A stretch of DNA of 64,000 nt from CBDDIP01 sp965229005 (GTDB taxonomy: Bacteria > Actinomycetota > Acidimicrobiia > Acidimicrobiales > Ilumatobacteraceae). Of this stretch, positions 36,314 through 43,683 are shown piece after piece (within the stretch, counting starts at the first letter, position 1; every line of letters starts with the position of its first letter). Below the pieces are notes generated by a model that saw only the letters and a list, made by a program, of their open reading frames with translations, made no database searches and was not told where the DNA came from. The position numbers and the translations under genes are program-made. The stretch is taken from assembly GCA_965229005.1 (NCBI GenBank), contig CBDDIP010000001.1:620001-684000 (forward strand), given 5' to 3'.

Positions 36314-36838
36314 ATGGTTCGCCGGCCGCAGCTCCGCACTCCCCTCGCCCGGGCCGTGGTCCCGGTGGTCGCCGGCATCGGCTTCTTCGCTTTGCTCGGG
36401 TTGGCGCTGTGGGGCGTCGCCGCGTTCATCTCGCGCAACGCCGACAGCACGAGCGAGCTGCTGGTCAAGCGCACGTTCGAACCAGGCCCGGCCAGCAGCT
36501 ACGCGCGGATCGTCTCCGAGGACGGGCCGGTGCTGTTCCCCGACCCGATCGGCACGAGCGGCGACGACAGCGTCGTGCTCGACCATGTGGGCGACGACCC
36601 CCTCAACAACTGGCACCTCTACCTCGCCTACCCGGCTGATCGCCCGGTGAGCTGCAAGATCACCCAGGTTCGCTTCAGCCGCAGCTTCACTGACTGCGAG
36701 GGCCGCACCATCGACGTCACCGAGCTCGCCCTCCCGGCGCGCGGCATCGGCCCCGTCGTCTCCCCCGACGGCGTGCTCAGCCTCGATCTCCGAGCCGCCA
36801 CCGGCGACGCCGCACCCGTCACCACCCCGACCACCTGA
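36314..36838 (+). CDS. Single-pass membrane protein, Rieske-like tail
   Basis: Protein of 174 aa with one N-terminal membrane helix (VVPVVAGIGFFALLGLALWGVAAFI) and an extracytoplasmic domain. The C-terminal part, YLAYPADRPVSCKITQ...FTDCEGRTIDVTELALPARGIGPVV...DGVLSLDLR, follows the strand pattern of a Rieske domain (start of a cluster loop, then DVTEL-PARG-L-P-V). However, the two Cys-x-His motifs are absent; two cysteines remain (SCK, DCEG) and could form a disulfide. So it cannot hold a 2Fe-2S cluster. Function unknown. It shares the region upstream of sucCD, and palindrome copy C lies 21 bp past its stop. Confidence 0.6.
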   Translation: MVRRPQLRTPLARAVVPVVAGIGFFALLGLALWGVAAFISRNADSTSELLVKRTFEPGPASSYARIVSEDGPVLFPDPIGTSGDDSVVLDHVGDDPLNNWHLYLAYPADRPVSCKITQVRFSRSFTDCEGRTIDVTELALPARGIGPVVSPDGVLSLDLRAATGDAAPVTTPTT

Positions 36839-36858
36839 GGCCAGCTCTGACCTCTGAC

Positions 36859-36903
36859 TTCTCGGCCGGATCCGTGACGGTTTCCGTCACGCATCCAGCC
36901 GAG
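36859..36903. repeat. Palindromic element, copy C
   Basis: Inverted repeat in the 36314 gene-serpin gap. TCTCGGCCGGATCCGTGACGG (36860-36880) pairs with 36884-36904 except at two positions, around a TTT loop. Copies A and B share the frame TTCTCGG...GATC.G.GAC.G with it, but this copy has no adjacent DUF559 gene, indicating a dispersed family. Confidence 0.65.
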
Positions 36904-36955
36904 ATCTCACACCCGTGACGGGAACCTGCAGGGGTCGATGGACCGTCTGATCGGC

Positions 36956-38215
36956 ATGGATCGACGCACCTTCCTCGCCCTGCTCGCCGTGCCCGTCGTG
37001 GCGCCGTTGCTGCAGGCGTGCGGATCGGACGGCGCGAAGTCGCCCGATGACACGGGCGGCGACGAGGCGAAGAGCTCGTTGACGCGCACGGTGGCCGACC
37101 CCTCGGAAGCTGCGCCAGCAGTTGCATCGATCAACGCGTTCGGGCTCGATCTGCTCGCCAGGCTGACGGCCGGTCCGGCCGCGAACGTCGTGTTCTCCCC
37201 CACCAGCATCGGGATCGCGCTGGCGATGACGGCCGTGGGCGCTCGCGGCCTCACGCTGGAGGAGATGAAGCGGGTGCTGCACGCGGACGCAACCGCACCG
37301 TTCGACCGTTCGATGAACGCAATGGGCGCCGCGTTGGAGGGGCGCAGCCGGACCGACGAGCGAGGCGCCGTGACGCTGGAGATCGCCAACTCGCTGTGGG
37401 GTCAGCGGGGCACCGGCTTCGAGCCACCGTTCCTCGACACGTTGGCCACCGAGTACGGCGCCGGGCTGCAGCTGGTCGACTACCGCGCCGATGCAGAGGG
37501 TGCTCGAACGAAGATCAACGCGTGGGTGGACGAGGCGACCAACGAGCGAATCCCCGAGCTGCTGGCACCGGGTGTGCTGAACGCCGACTCGCGCCTGACG
37601 CTCGTCAACGCCGTCTACCTCAAGGCCAACTGGGCCGAGGTGTTCGATGCGCAACGCACGGCGCCGGCACCGTTCCAGCTCGCCGACGGCACGACGGTGG
37701 ACGTGTCGATGATGCACCTGCAGCGGCACTTCGGGTACGCCGAGGGCGACGGTTGGCAGGCCGTCGAGCTGCCGTACGTGTTCGGTGAGCTGGCGATGAC
37801 CGTGGTCGTCGGCGACGTCGACCTGGATGGTGCGATCAACGCACTCGCCGACAACGAGGTGATCCTCTCGTTCCCGAAGTTCGACATCGAGACCTCGACG
37901 AGCCTTGCCGAGGTGCTCGGCGCGCTTGGCATGCCCACTGCGTTCTCGGACTCGGCCGACTTCACCGGCATGACCACCGACGAGCCGCTGCACATCAGCG
38001 ACGTCATCCATCAGGCGAACATCACCGTCGACGAGGAGGGCACCGAGGCAGCGGCAGCGACCGCGGTCGTGATGACCGCCGGTGCCGCGCCGGCGCCCGG
38101 CGAGCCGGTGACGATGGTCGTCGATCGTCCGTTCACCTTCGCGTTGCGCGACGTCCCGACCGGCGCGGTCGTCTTCCTCGGCAGGGTGGGAGACCCGTCG
38201 CAGGGCCGCTCGTAG
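36956..38215 (+). CDS. Lipoprotein serpin
   Basis: Serpin-family protease inhibitor, 419 aa. The N-terminus MDRRTFLALL...LLQAC has a twin-Arg-like start and a lipobox Cys22, so it is exported and lipid-anchored. The serpin body (about 55-415) contains NVVFSPTSIGIALAM, LVNAVYLKANW, and FTFALRDVPTGAVVFLGRVGDP. The hinge of the reactive loop, EEGTEAAAATAVV (360-372), has small residues as in inhibitory serpins. By alpha-1-antitrypsin numbering the scissile P1-P1' is about Gly376-Ala377, favouring elastase- or subtilisin-like targets. An ATG at 36938 is an alternative start. Serpins are patchy in bacteria, so transfer is possible. Confidence 0.9.
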   Translation: MDRRTFLALLAVPVVAPLLQACGSDGAKSPDDTGGDEAKSSLTRTVADPSEAAPAVASINAFGLDLLARLTAGPAANVVFSPTSIGIALAMTAVGARGLTLEEMKRVLHADATAPFDRSMNAMGAALEGRSRTDERGAVTLEIANSLWGQRGTGFEPPFLDTLATEYGAGLQLVDYRADAEGARTKINAWVDEATNERIPELLAPGVLNADSRLTLVNAVYLKANWAEVFDAQRTAPAPFQLADGTTVDVSMMHLQRHFGYAEGDGWQAVELPYVFGELAMTVVVGDVDLDGAINALADNEVILSFPKFDIETSTSLAEVLGALGMPTAFSDSADFTGMTTDEPLHISDVIHQANITVDEEGTEAAAATAVVMTAGAAPAPGEPVTMVVDRPFTFALRDVPTGAVVFLGRVGDPSQGRS

Positions 38216-38225
38216 CGCTCGACCG

Positions 38226-38657
38226 TCAGGCGTGTGCGGGGACGTTCGCGACGAGGCGGGCCGCGAACTCCTCGGCGTGCGCTTCGAGCTTGCTGCGGTT
38301 CAGGGCCAGGCCGCCGACGACGTCGGCGCCGAGGCCGGTGATCGCAGCGGTCATCTTGTCGAGGGTCTTGGCCGGGTTGAGGGCGAACGTGCAGAACGCT
38401 GCGGCGCGCTTGCCGCTCATCGCCGGCAGCTGCGAGATCGCGGCGATCCCCCACGGCGCCTGACCGACCACGAACAGGCCGTGCACCCACGTGCCGACGA
38501 GGACGATGTCGGCATCTTGGATGGCGGCGAAGTCGGGCTGACGCACGCGGTTCACACCGGTGATCGTCCACCCCTCCTGTTGGAGGTTGCCGGCGATCAG
38601 CTCGCCGGCCTTCCACGTGTGGCCCGTCAGGCTCTCCACCAGGATCGCTGCCTTCAT
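38226..38657 (-). CDS. Flavodoxin-like protein
   Basis: Flavodoxin-fold protein, 143 aa. The N-terminal phosphate loop reads MKAAILVESLTGHTWKAGELIAGNL, matching the T-x-T-G-x-T flavodoxin loop with Glu-Ser-Leu in place of one Thr. WVHGLFVVGQAPWGI and the conserved GKRAAAFCTFALNP follow. It could bind FMN and act as an electron carrier or oxidoreductase in the cytoplasm. Strong ribosome site GGAGGAAG before the ATG. Monocistronic by layout, with serpin converging on it (10-bp gap). Partner unknown. Confidence 0.75.
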   Translation of the reverse strand: MKAAILVESLTGHTWKAGELIAGNLQQEGWTITGVNRVRQPDFAAIQDADIVLVGTWVHGLFVVGQAPWGIAAISQLPAMSGKRAAAFCTFALNPAKTLDKMTAAITGLGADVVGGLALNRSKLEAHAEEFAARLVANVPAHA

Positions 38658-38708
38658 GACCGTGCTTCCTCCATGGACGTAGATCTAACCACGTCGGGAT
38701 GGTTCGGA

Positions 38709-39161
38709 TCAGATCTCTGTGACGAGCGCCTTCTCCGCGAGTCGCAGCCGTCGACCTTCACGCACCTTGCGCACCGTGGCCACCACCGCGATCGAGAACG
38801 TGAGGAGGATGATCAGGCAGATGACGACGATCACCCGCTTCGGCAGCGTCTTGGTGCCGAGAAAGATGTACAGGTCGGGGATGATGAACACGAAGAGCGA
38901 GATCAGCCCCCACTTGGCGGCCGTCTTGTACTGGTCGTCGATGAAGCTGAGGACCATGCGCGGTGTGGTGAAGGCGTCGACGATCGACGAGGCCAGGTCG
39001 ATGGAGAGGTAGATCCACGGGTTGATGCCGTAGTCGCCGAGCGCCGCCCACACGATCAGCGCGCGGACGAACGACCAGGCCACGACGAAAGCGCCCCAGG
39101 ACCGGCTGAGGATGCGCCGACGGCGCAACGTGGCCGCGTCGTGGTGCACCAGGATCGGCAT
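38709..39161 (-). CDS. Small multi-pass membrane protein
   Basis: Membrane protein of 150 aa, not recognised. Three to four helices: SWGAFVVAWSFVRALIVWAAL, WIYLSIDLASSIVDAF, WGLISLFVFIIPDLYIFLG and VIVVICLIILLTFSIAVVATV, ending in an Arg/Lys-rich cytosolic tail. The ATG at 39161 is the first reasonable start; there is no clear ribosome site. It is downstream of pcrA but separated by a terminator-like hairpin. No function proposed. Confidence 0.62.
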   Translation of the reverse strand: MPILVHHDAATLRRRRILSRSWGAFVVAWSFVRALIVWAALGDYGINPWIYLSIDLASSIVDAFTTPRMVLSFIDDQYKTAAKWGLISLFVFIIPDLYIFLGTKTLPKRVIVVICLIILLTFSIAVVATVRKVREGRRLRLAEKALVTEI

Positions 39162-39173
39162 CGGGACATTCAA

Positions 39174-39194
39174 GCAGGGCGATCGGCGCCCTGC
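39174..39194 (-). terminator. Terminator-like hairpin after pcrA
   Basis: GCAGGGCG (39174-39181), 5-nt loop, CGCCCTGC (39187-39194): an 8-bp perfect stem starting 5 bp past the pcrA stop. On the minus strand it is followed by TTGAATGT, a weak T-rich tail. Confidence 0.6.
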
Positions 39195-39198
39195 TGGT

Positions 39199-42100
39199 TC
39201 ATGACAGCTTCTTGAGCGGAGCCCAGGCGAGCGAAAGGTGCTTCGTGCCGACGTCGCGGAAGCGGATGGTCGCTTCCGCCTTGTCACCCTGCCCGGTGAT
39301 GTCGATGATGACGCCTTCCCCGAACGAGGGATGCTCGACATCGTCGCCGACACGCAGCCCGAGCTCCTGTGAGTTCGACGGGCTCGGCGTGCGCTGACCA
39401 GCGGCCATCGCCGCTTCGACGACGCGATCACGGTGCGCCTCGGCGTCGCTGTCGTTCTGATCGGCCCAGCGCGTGCCGGCTCGGCGGTACGGCGGCGGCG
39501 ACGACCAGTCGTCGCGAGCGCGCACGCTCTGACGGCCGTAGGACGTGCGGCCGCTGACGGCGCCCTGCTGGTTGATGAGCTCCGTCGGGATCTCGTCGAG
39601 GAAGCGTGACGGCGGGTTGTAGCTCGTGCTGCCGAACAGCTGCCGGCTCCAAGCGTGCGACACGTGCAGCTTCTGCTGGGCGCGGGTGATGCCGACGTAG
39701 GCGAGGCGGCGCTCCTCTTCCAGCTCGTCGGGCTCGGTGAGGGCGCGCGTGTGCGGGAACACGCCGTCCTCCATGCCGACCAGGAAGACGGCGGGGAACT
39801 CCAGGCCCTTCGCCGAGTGCAGCGTCATCAGCACGACGCGGTTGTCGTCGTCGAGGTCGTCGGTGTCGGCGACCAACGAGACCTGCTCGAGGAACTCGTC
39901 GATGCGAGTGAACTCGCGCGCGTTGCCGACGAGCTCGCCGACGTTCTCGATGCGACCCGCGGCCTCGACCGTGCCCTCGCCCTCGAGCTCGGCGAGGTAC
40001 CCGCTCTGGTCGAGTGCGGCCTGCAGCAGATCACCGGGCCCTTCGGTGAGCGCCATCTCGTTGAGCTCGTCGAGCAAGCGCACGAACGACTCGACGCCGC
40101 GTGCCGCCGGACCGGTGAGCCCCGCGTCGTGCGAGCGGCGCAGCGCGTCGGCGAACCCGATGCCCTCGGCCAGCGCGAACGCATCGAGCTTGGCAACGCT
40201 GCCGTCGCCGACGCCGCGCTTGGGCACGTTGAGGACGCGCTTGATGCTGACCTCGTCGGCGGGGTTGACGACCGACTTGAGGTAGGCCATCGCGTCCTTG
40301 ATCTCGCGACGGTCGTAGAAGCGCGTGCCGCCGACCACCTTGTACGGGATCGTGAACCGGATCAGCGCTTCCTCGAGCACGCGGCTCTGCGCGTTGGTCC
40401 GGTAGAAGACCGCCATCTCCTTCCACATGAACTGGCTGTCGTCGTGGATCTGCTGCATGGTGCGAGCCACCCAGGTGGCCTCGTCGCCCTCGTCCTCGGC
40501 GTGGTAGCGGGTGATCGGATCGCCCGAGCCCTTGTCGCTCCACAGCTGCTTGTCCTTGCGCGCCGGGTTGTTGGAGATGACCGCGTTGGCGGCATCGAGG
40601 ATGACCTGCGTGCTGCGGTAGTTCTGATCGAGCACGATCGTCGTCACGTTGTCGAAGCGATCCTCGAAGTCCGTGATGTTGCGCAAGTCGGCGCCGCGAA
40701 ACTTGTAGACGCTGTTGTGCACGAGCATCCCGTTGGCGATGTAGTGGTGCGTCGGGTCGACCTCGAGGTCGTACACGTCGCCGGTGTACCCCTCGATCTC
40801 GACCGCGTCGACGATCCGCTCGACCAACGTTCCGTCGTGCTCGACGAGCACCGTCATTCCAGGGCGGAGGTGGCACAGCGGCGTGTAGTCGTAGACGGTC
40901 GGACCGACCATCACCCGCCGCCGAATCGTCATCCCCCCGGCGTACGCCACCCGTTTCGCACGAGCCAGCGCTGCCGGGTAGTCGGCGAAGGTCTCACTGT
41001 CGACACGATGCTCGCCGTTCAACGCGAACATCGTCAGCTGCGTGGCCGTCCGCGAGTCGATGTGGGGGAACTCGTCGACGATCAGGCGGTCGTGCATGAG
41101 CTCCTTCGCGGCGAGCTCGCTGTCGTCGTCGAACTGATAGGTGGCGATCAATCCGGCCGCTGCCGAGGTCGCTGCTGCAACGCTCGGGTGCGTCTCGACC
41201 ACCCAGGCGACCTCACTCGTCGAGCGATCGACGCCGATGCGATAGCCGCGGTCGCGGCGGTACATGAGGTACACCAGGTGCTGATCACGGGGGAAGGTGA
41301 GGCGGCTCGGAACGATGTGCTCGGGGGTGCCGACCAGTTCGACATCGCCGGCCCGGACTCTGACGACGGATCCGTCGTACTGAGCAGAATGAACGTGGCG
41401 GATCGCACCGGCGTGGAGATCCAGATGACCGCCAGTACCGAGCACGACGTCACCGACAGCGAGGGACTCGATCGGCCGTTCACCGCCCGGCGTCCGCACC
41501 ATCGTGCCGGTCGGCAGGCACTGGTCATGGTCGCCGACGATGGTGATCTGCTCGTGCTCGCCCGCCAACTGGAGCGCGATCTCGTTCTGCGCCATGTTCG
41601 TGTCCTGGTACTCGTCGATCAGGATGTGCTGGAAGCGATCGCGGTAGTGCTGGAGGACGTCGGGGTGGTGGCGGAACAGCAGCACCGTGTTCATCAGGAG
41701 GTCGTCGAAGTCCATGGCGCCGGCCTTCAGCAGACGAGCCTGGTAGTCGGCGTAGATGTCGGCGTGCTTGCGCTCGAAGATGTTGGCCGCCTTGGCGATC
41801 GCCTCCGCCGGCGTGACGAGCTCGTTCTTCCACAGACTGACCTGGCCGTGCGCGGCGCGCGGCGGGAACCGCTTGGCGTCGAGCCCGAGGTCGCGGATGA
41901 CGTAGCCGGTGAGGCGCTGCGCGTCGGCCTGGTCGTAGATGCTGAACGTGCGCGGGTAGCCGAGTCGATCGGCGTTGGCCCGCAGGATGCGCACGCACGC
42001 GGAGTGGAAGGTGCTCACCCACATCGCCTTGGACACGTTGCCGACCAGCGCGGCGACGCGGTGGCGCATCTCCTCCGCCGCCTTGTTCGTGAACGTGATG

Positions 42101-42273
42101 GCGAGGATGGCCGTCGGCGAGACGCCCTCCTGGATGAGGTGGGCGATCCGGTGCGTGAGCACCCGCGTCTTGCCCGACCCGGCACCGGCGACCACCAGGA
42201 GCGGACCGCCACGGTGGACCACGGCATCGAGCTGGTCGGGGTTCAGGGTGTCGAGATCGAGGGGCTCCGGCAT
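39199..42273 (-). CDS. pcrA: PcrA/UvrD-type helicase with intein
   Basis: Superfamily 1A DNA helicase, 1024 aa as encoded, about 755 aa after protein splicing. Role: 3'-5' unwinding in nucleotide-excision repair and replication restart. Motifs: Q-motif LNPDQLDAVVH, Walker A AGAGSGKTR, Walker B LIDEYQDTN, motif III GDHDQ|SVYKFRGADLRN, IVLDQNYRST, VVLMTLHSAKGLEF and VGITRA. The tail (GVIIDITGQGDKAEATIRF) is the Tudor-like domain of PcrA. An intein (residues 252-520) splits motif III between Gln and Ser. An ATCCTA/TAGGAT box (42283-42288) lies 9 nt before the ATG. Without splicing the helicase should be inactive, because motif III is broken. Confidence 0.95.
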   Translation of the reverse strand: MPEPLDLDTLNPDQLDAVVHRGGPLLVVAGAGSGKTRVLTHRIAHLIQEGVSPTAILAITFTNKAAEEMRHRVAALVGNVSKAMWVSTFHSACVRILRANADRLGYPRTFSIYDQADAQRLTGYVIRDLGLDAKRFPPRAAHGQVSLWKNELVTPAEAIAKAANIFERKHADIYADYQARLLKAGAMDFDDLLMNTVLLFRHHPDVLQHYRDRFQHILIDEYQDTNMAQNEIALQLAGEHEQITIVGDHDQCLPTGTMVRTPGGERPIESLAVGDVVLGTGGHLDLHAGAIRHVHSAQYDGSVVRVRAGDVELVGTPEHIVPSRLTFPRDQHLVYLMYRRDRGYRIGVDRSTSEVAWVVETHPSVAAATSAAAGLIATYQFDDDSELAAKELMHDRLIVDEFPHIDSRTATQLTMFALNGEHRVDSETFADYPAALARAKRVAYAGGMTIRRRVMVGPTVYDYTPLCHLRPGMTVLVEHDGTLVERIVDAVEIEGYTGDVYDLEVDPTHHYIANGMLVHNSVYKFRGADLRNITDFEDRFDNVTTIVLDQNYRSTQVILDAANAVISNNPARKDKQLWSDKGSGDPITRYHAEDEGDEATWVARTMQQIHDDSQFMWKEMAVFYRTNAQSRVLEEALIRFTIPYKVVGGTRFYDRREIKDAMAYLKSVVNPADEVSIKRVLNVPKRGVGDGSVAKLDAFALAEGIGFADALRRSHDAGLTGPAARGVESFVRLLDELNEMALTEGPGDLLQAALDQSGYLAELEGEGTVEAAGRIENVGELVGNAREFTRIDEFLEQVSLVADTDDLDDDNRVVLMTLHSAKGLEFPAVFLVGMEDGVFPHTRALTEPDELEEERRLAYVGITRAQQKLHVSHAWSRQLFGSTSYNPPSRFLDEIPTELINQQGAVSGRTSYGRQSVRARDDWSSPPPYRRAGTRWADQNDSDAEAHRDRVVEAAMAAGQRTPSPSNSQELGLRVGDDVEHPSFGEGVIIDITGQGDKAEATIRFRDVGTKHLSLAWAPLKKLS
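40714..41520 (-). other. Intein within PcrA (269 residues)
   Basis: In-frame insertion from Cys252 to Asn520. Block A: CLPTGTMVRTPGGERPIES LAVGDVVLG (splice Cys1). Block B: GTPEHIVPS, with the conserved Thr and His. Block F: GDVYDLEVDPTHHYIANG. Block G: MLVHN, followed by Ser as the +1 nucleophile in the C-extein. Standard class 1 Cys...HN/S intein. The region between blocks B and F is about 180 residues, too long for a bare mini-intein, and has no LAGLIDADG motif. A stretch LVYLMYRRDRGYRIGVDRS resembles a GIY-YIG-type signature, so a degenerate homing nuclease is possible. The boundaries are exact; the middle part is inference. Confidence 0.93.
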
Positions 42274-42339
42274 GGCAGGTCCATCCTACGGATGGGGTGT
42301 CACGCCCGCCGTCGGCGGCTCGGCCGCCAGAATGGTCGG

Positions 42340-43671
42340 GTGACGGGGACGAGCGCGGGACCGGGAGTGGTCGTCATCGGTGCCGGCCCGACCGGCCTGG
42401 CGGCGGCCGATGCGCTGCAACGATCCGGGATCCCGAGCACCGTCCTCGAGGCATCGGCAACGGTGGGCGGCCTGACCAGCAGCTGGACGGACGAGCACGG
42501 CTTCACCTGGGATCACGGCGGCCACGTCCTGTTCAGCCACTACCCGGAGGTCGACCAGCTCCTCGACGACCTCCTCGGCGACGACGCAACGAGCAACGAG
42601 CGCAACGCCGCTGTCTGGATGGGCGACCGATGGGTGCCGTACCCGTTCCAGCACAACATCCATCGGCTCGATCCGACGCGGTACGCCGAGTGCCTGGACG
42701 GAATCGACCGGCGAACCGAGCAGCCCACAGATGCCACCTTCGATCGCTGGATCCTCGATCACTTCGGCAGTGGCATCGCCGAGCACTTCATGCTGCCGTA
42801 CAACCGGAAGGTGTGGTCGCATCCGCTCGACGATCTCTCGGTCAGCTGGCAGGGCGAGCGCGTCCCCGTGGTCGACGCCGAGCGGATCCGTGCGAACGCG
42901 CGGGAGGACCGCGACGACGCCGACTGGGGTCCGAACCACCGGTTCCGGTTCCCCATCGGCGGGACGGGGATGCTGTGCGACCGGCTCGCTGCGCGTCTGA
43001 CGACACCTCTCCACCTCAACCGCGCGGTCACCGGCATCGACGCTCGCCGTCGCGTGCTGCGCGTCGACGACGGGTCGTCGATCGAGTTCGACCACCTCCT
43101 GTCGACGATGCCGCTCGATCGGCTCGTCGGGATGATCGACGACTGCCCGGCGGACGTAACGCGCGCCGCGCAGCGGCTGGTGCACAACGGTGGCGCGTTC
43201 GTCGGGATCGGCGTGCGCGGCCCATCGCCATCGGATCGCAGTTGGATGTACTTCCCCGACGACGAGCCGTTCTACCGAGTGACGGTGCTCTCGAACTACT
43301 CCGCGTCCATCCATCCGGATGGCTGCTCCTCGCTGCTCGCCGAGTGCTCGTTCCCCGCCGGCGATCTCCCACCGGCCGATCTGATCGAGCGCACGATCGA
43401 CGGACTCCGCGGATGCGGGTTGCTCGCTCCCGACGCGGAGGTCACCAGCCGCGAGGTGCGCACCGTCTCGCACCTCTACCCGGTGCCGACTGTGGGACGC
43501 GACGATGCATTGGCGACGATCCAGCCGTGGCTGGCGGACCACGGCATCTCGTCGCGCGGGCGCTTCGGCGCGTGGCGCTACGAGATCGGCAACACCGATC
43601 ACGCGCTGATGATGGGCCTCGAGGTCGCCACACGCATCGCCACCGGCACGCCCGAGACCGTCTGGTCCTGA
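42340..43671 (+). CDS. UGM-like FAD oxidoreductase
   Basis: FAD-dependent amine-oxidase-like flavoprotein, 443 aa, similar in layout to UDP-galactopyranose mutase and protoporphyrinogen oxidase-like enzymes of polysaccharide loci. Rossmann motif VVVIGAGPTGLAAADAL with VLEASATVGGLTSSW; substrate region WDHGGHVLFSHYPEVDQLL, YPFQHNIHRL; C-terminal FAD site (FGAWRYEIGNTDHALMMGLE). The GTG at 42340 is preferred; longer in-frame starts run antisense through pcrA. A CAGAAT box lies 6 nt upstream. It converges on the SdrD-type surface gene and lies near the glycosyltransferase run, so a role in nucleotide-sugar or glycan modification is likely but unproven. Confidence 0.78.
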   Translation: MTGTSAGPGVVVIGAGPTGLAAADALQRSGIPSTVLEASATVGGLTSSWTDEHGFTWDHGGHVLFSHYPEVDQLLDDLLGDDATSNERNAAVWMGDRWVPYPFQHNIHRLDPTRYAECLDGIDRRTEQPTDATFDRWILDHFGSGIAEHFMLPYNRKVWSHPLDDLSVSWQGERVPVVDAERIRANAREDRDDADWGPNHRFRFPIGGTGMLCDRLAARLTTPLHLNRAVTGIDARRRVLRVDDGSSIEFDHLLSTMPLDRLVGMIDDCPADVTRAAQRLVHNGGAFVGIGVRGPSPSDRSWMYFPDDEPFYRVTVLSNYSASIHPDGCSSLLAECSFPAGDLPPADLIERTIDGLRGCGLLAPDAEVTSREVRTVSHLYPVPTVGRDDALATIQPWLADHGISSRGRFGAWRYEIGNTDHALMMGLEVATRIATGTPETVWS

Positions 43672-43683
43672 CGGGTCAGGACG

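Noticed and set aside
36314..36838. Functional Rieske iron-sulfur protein
   Set aside because: Both C-x-H ligand motifs are missing.
40714..41520. LAGLIDADG homing endonuclease in the intein
   Set aside because: No LAGLIDADG-like decapeptide is present in the region between blocks B and F.
39655..42339. In-frame extension of the UGM-like gene by 895 residues upstream
   Set aside because: This runs antisense through pcrA with no recognisable domain; the FAD motif begins right after GTG 42340.
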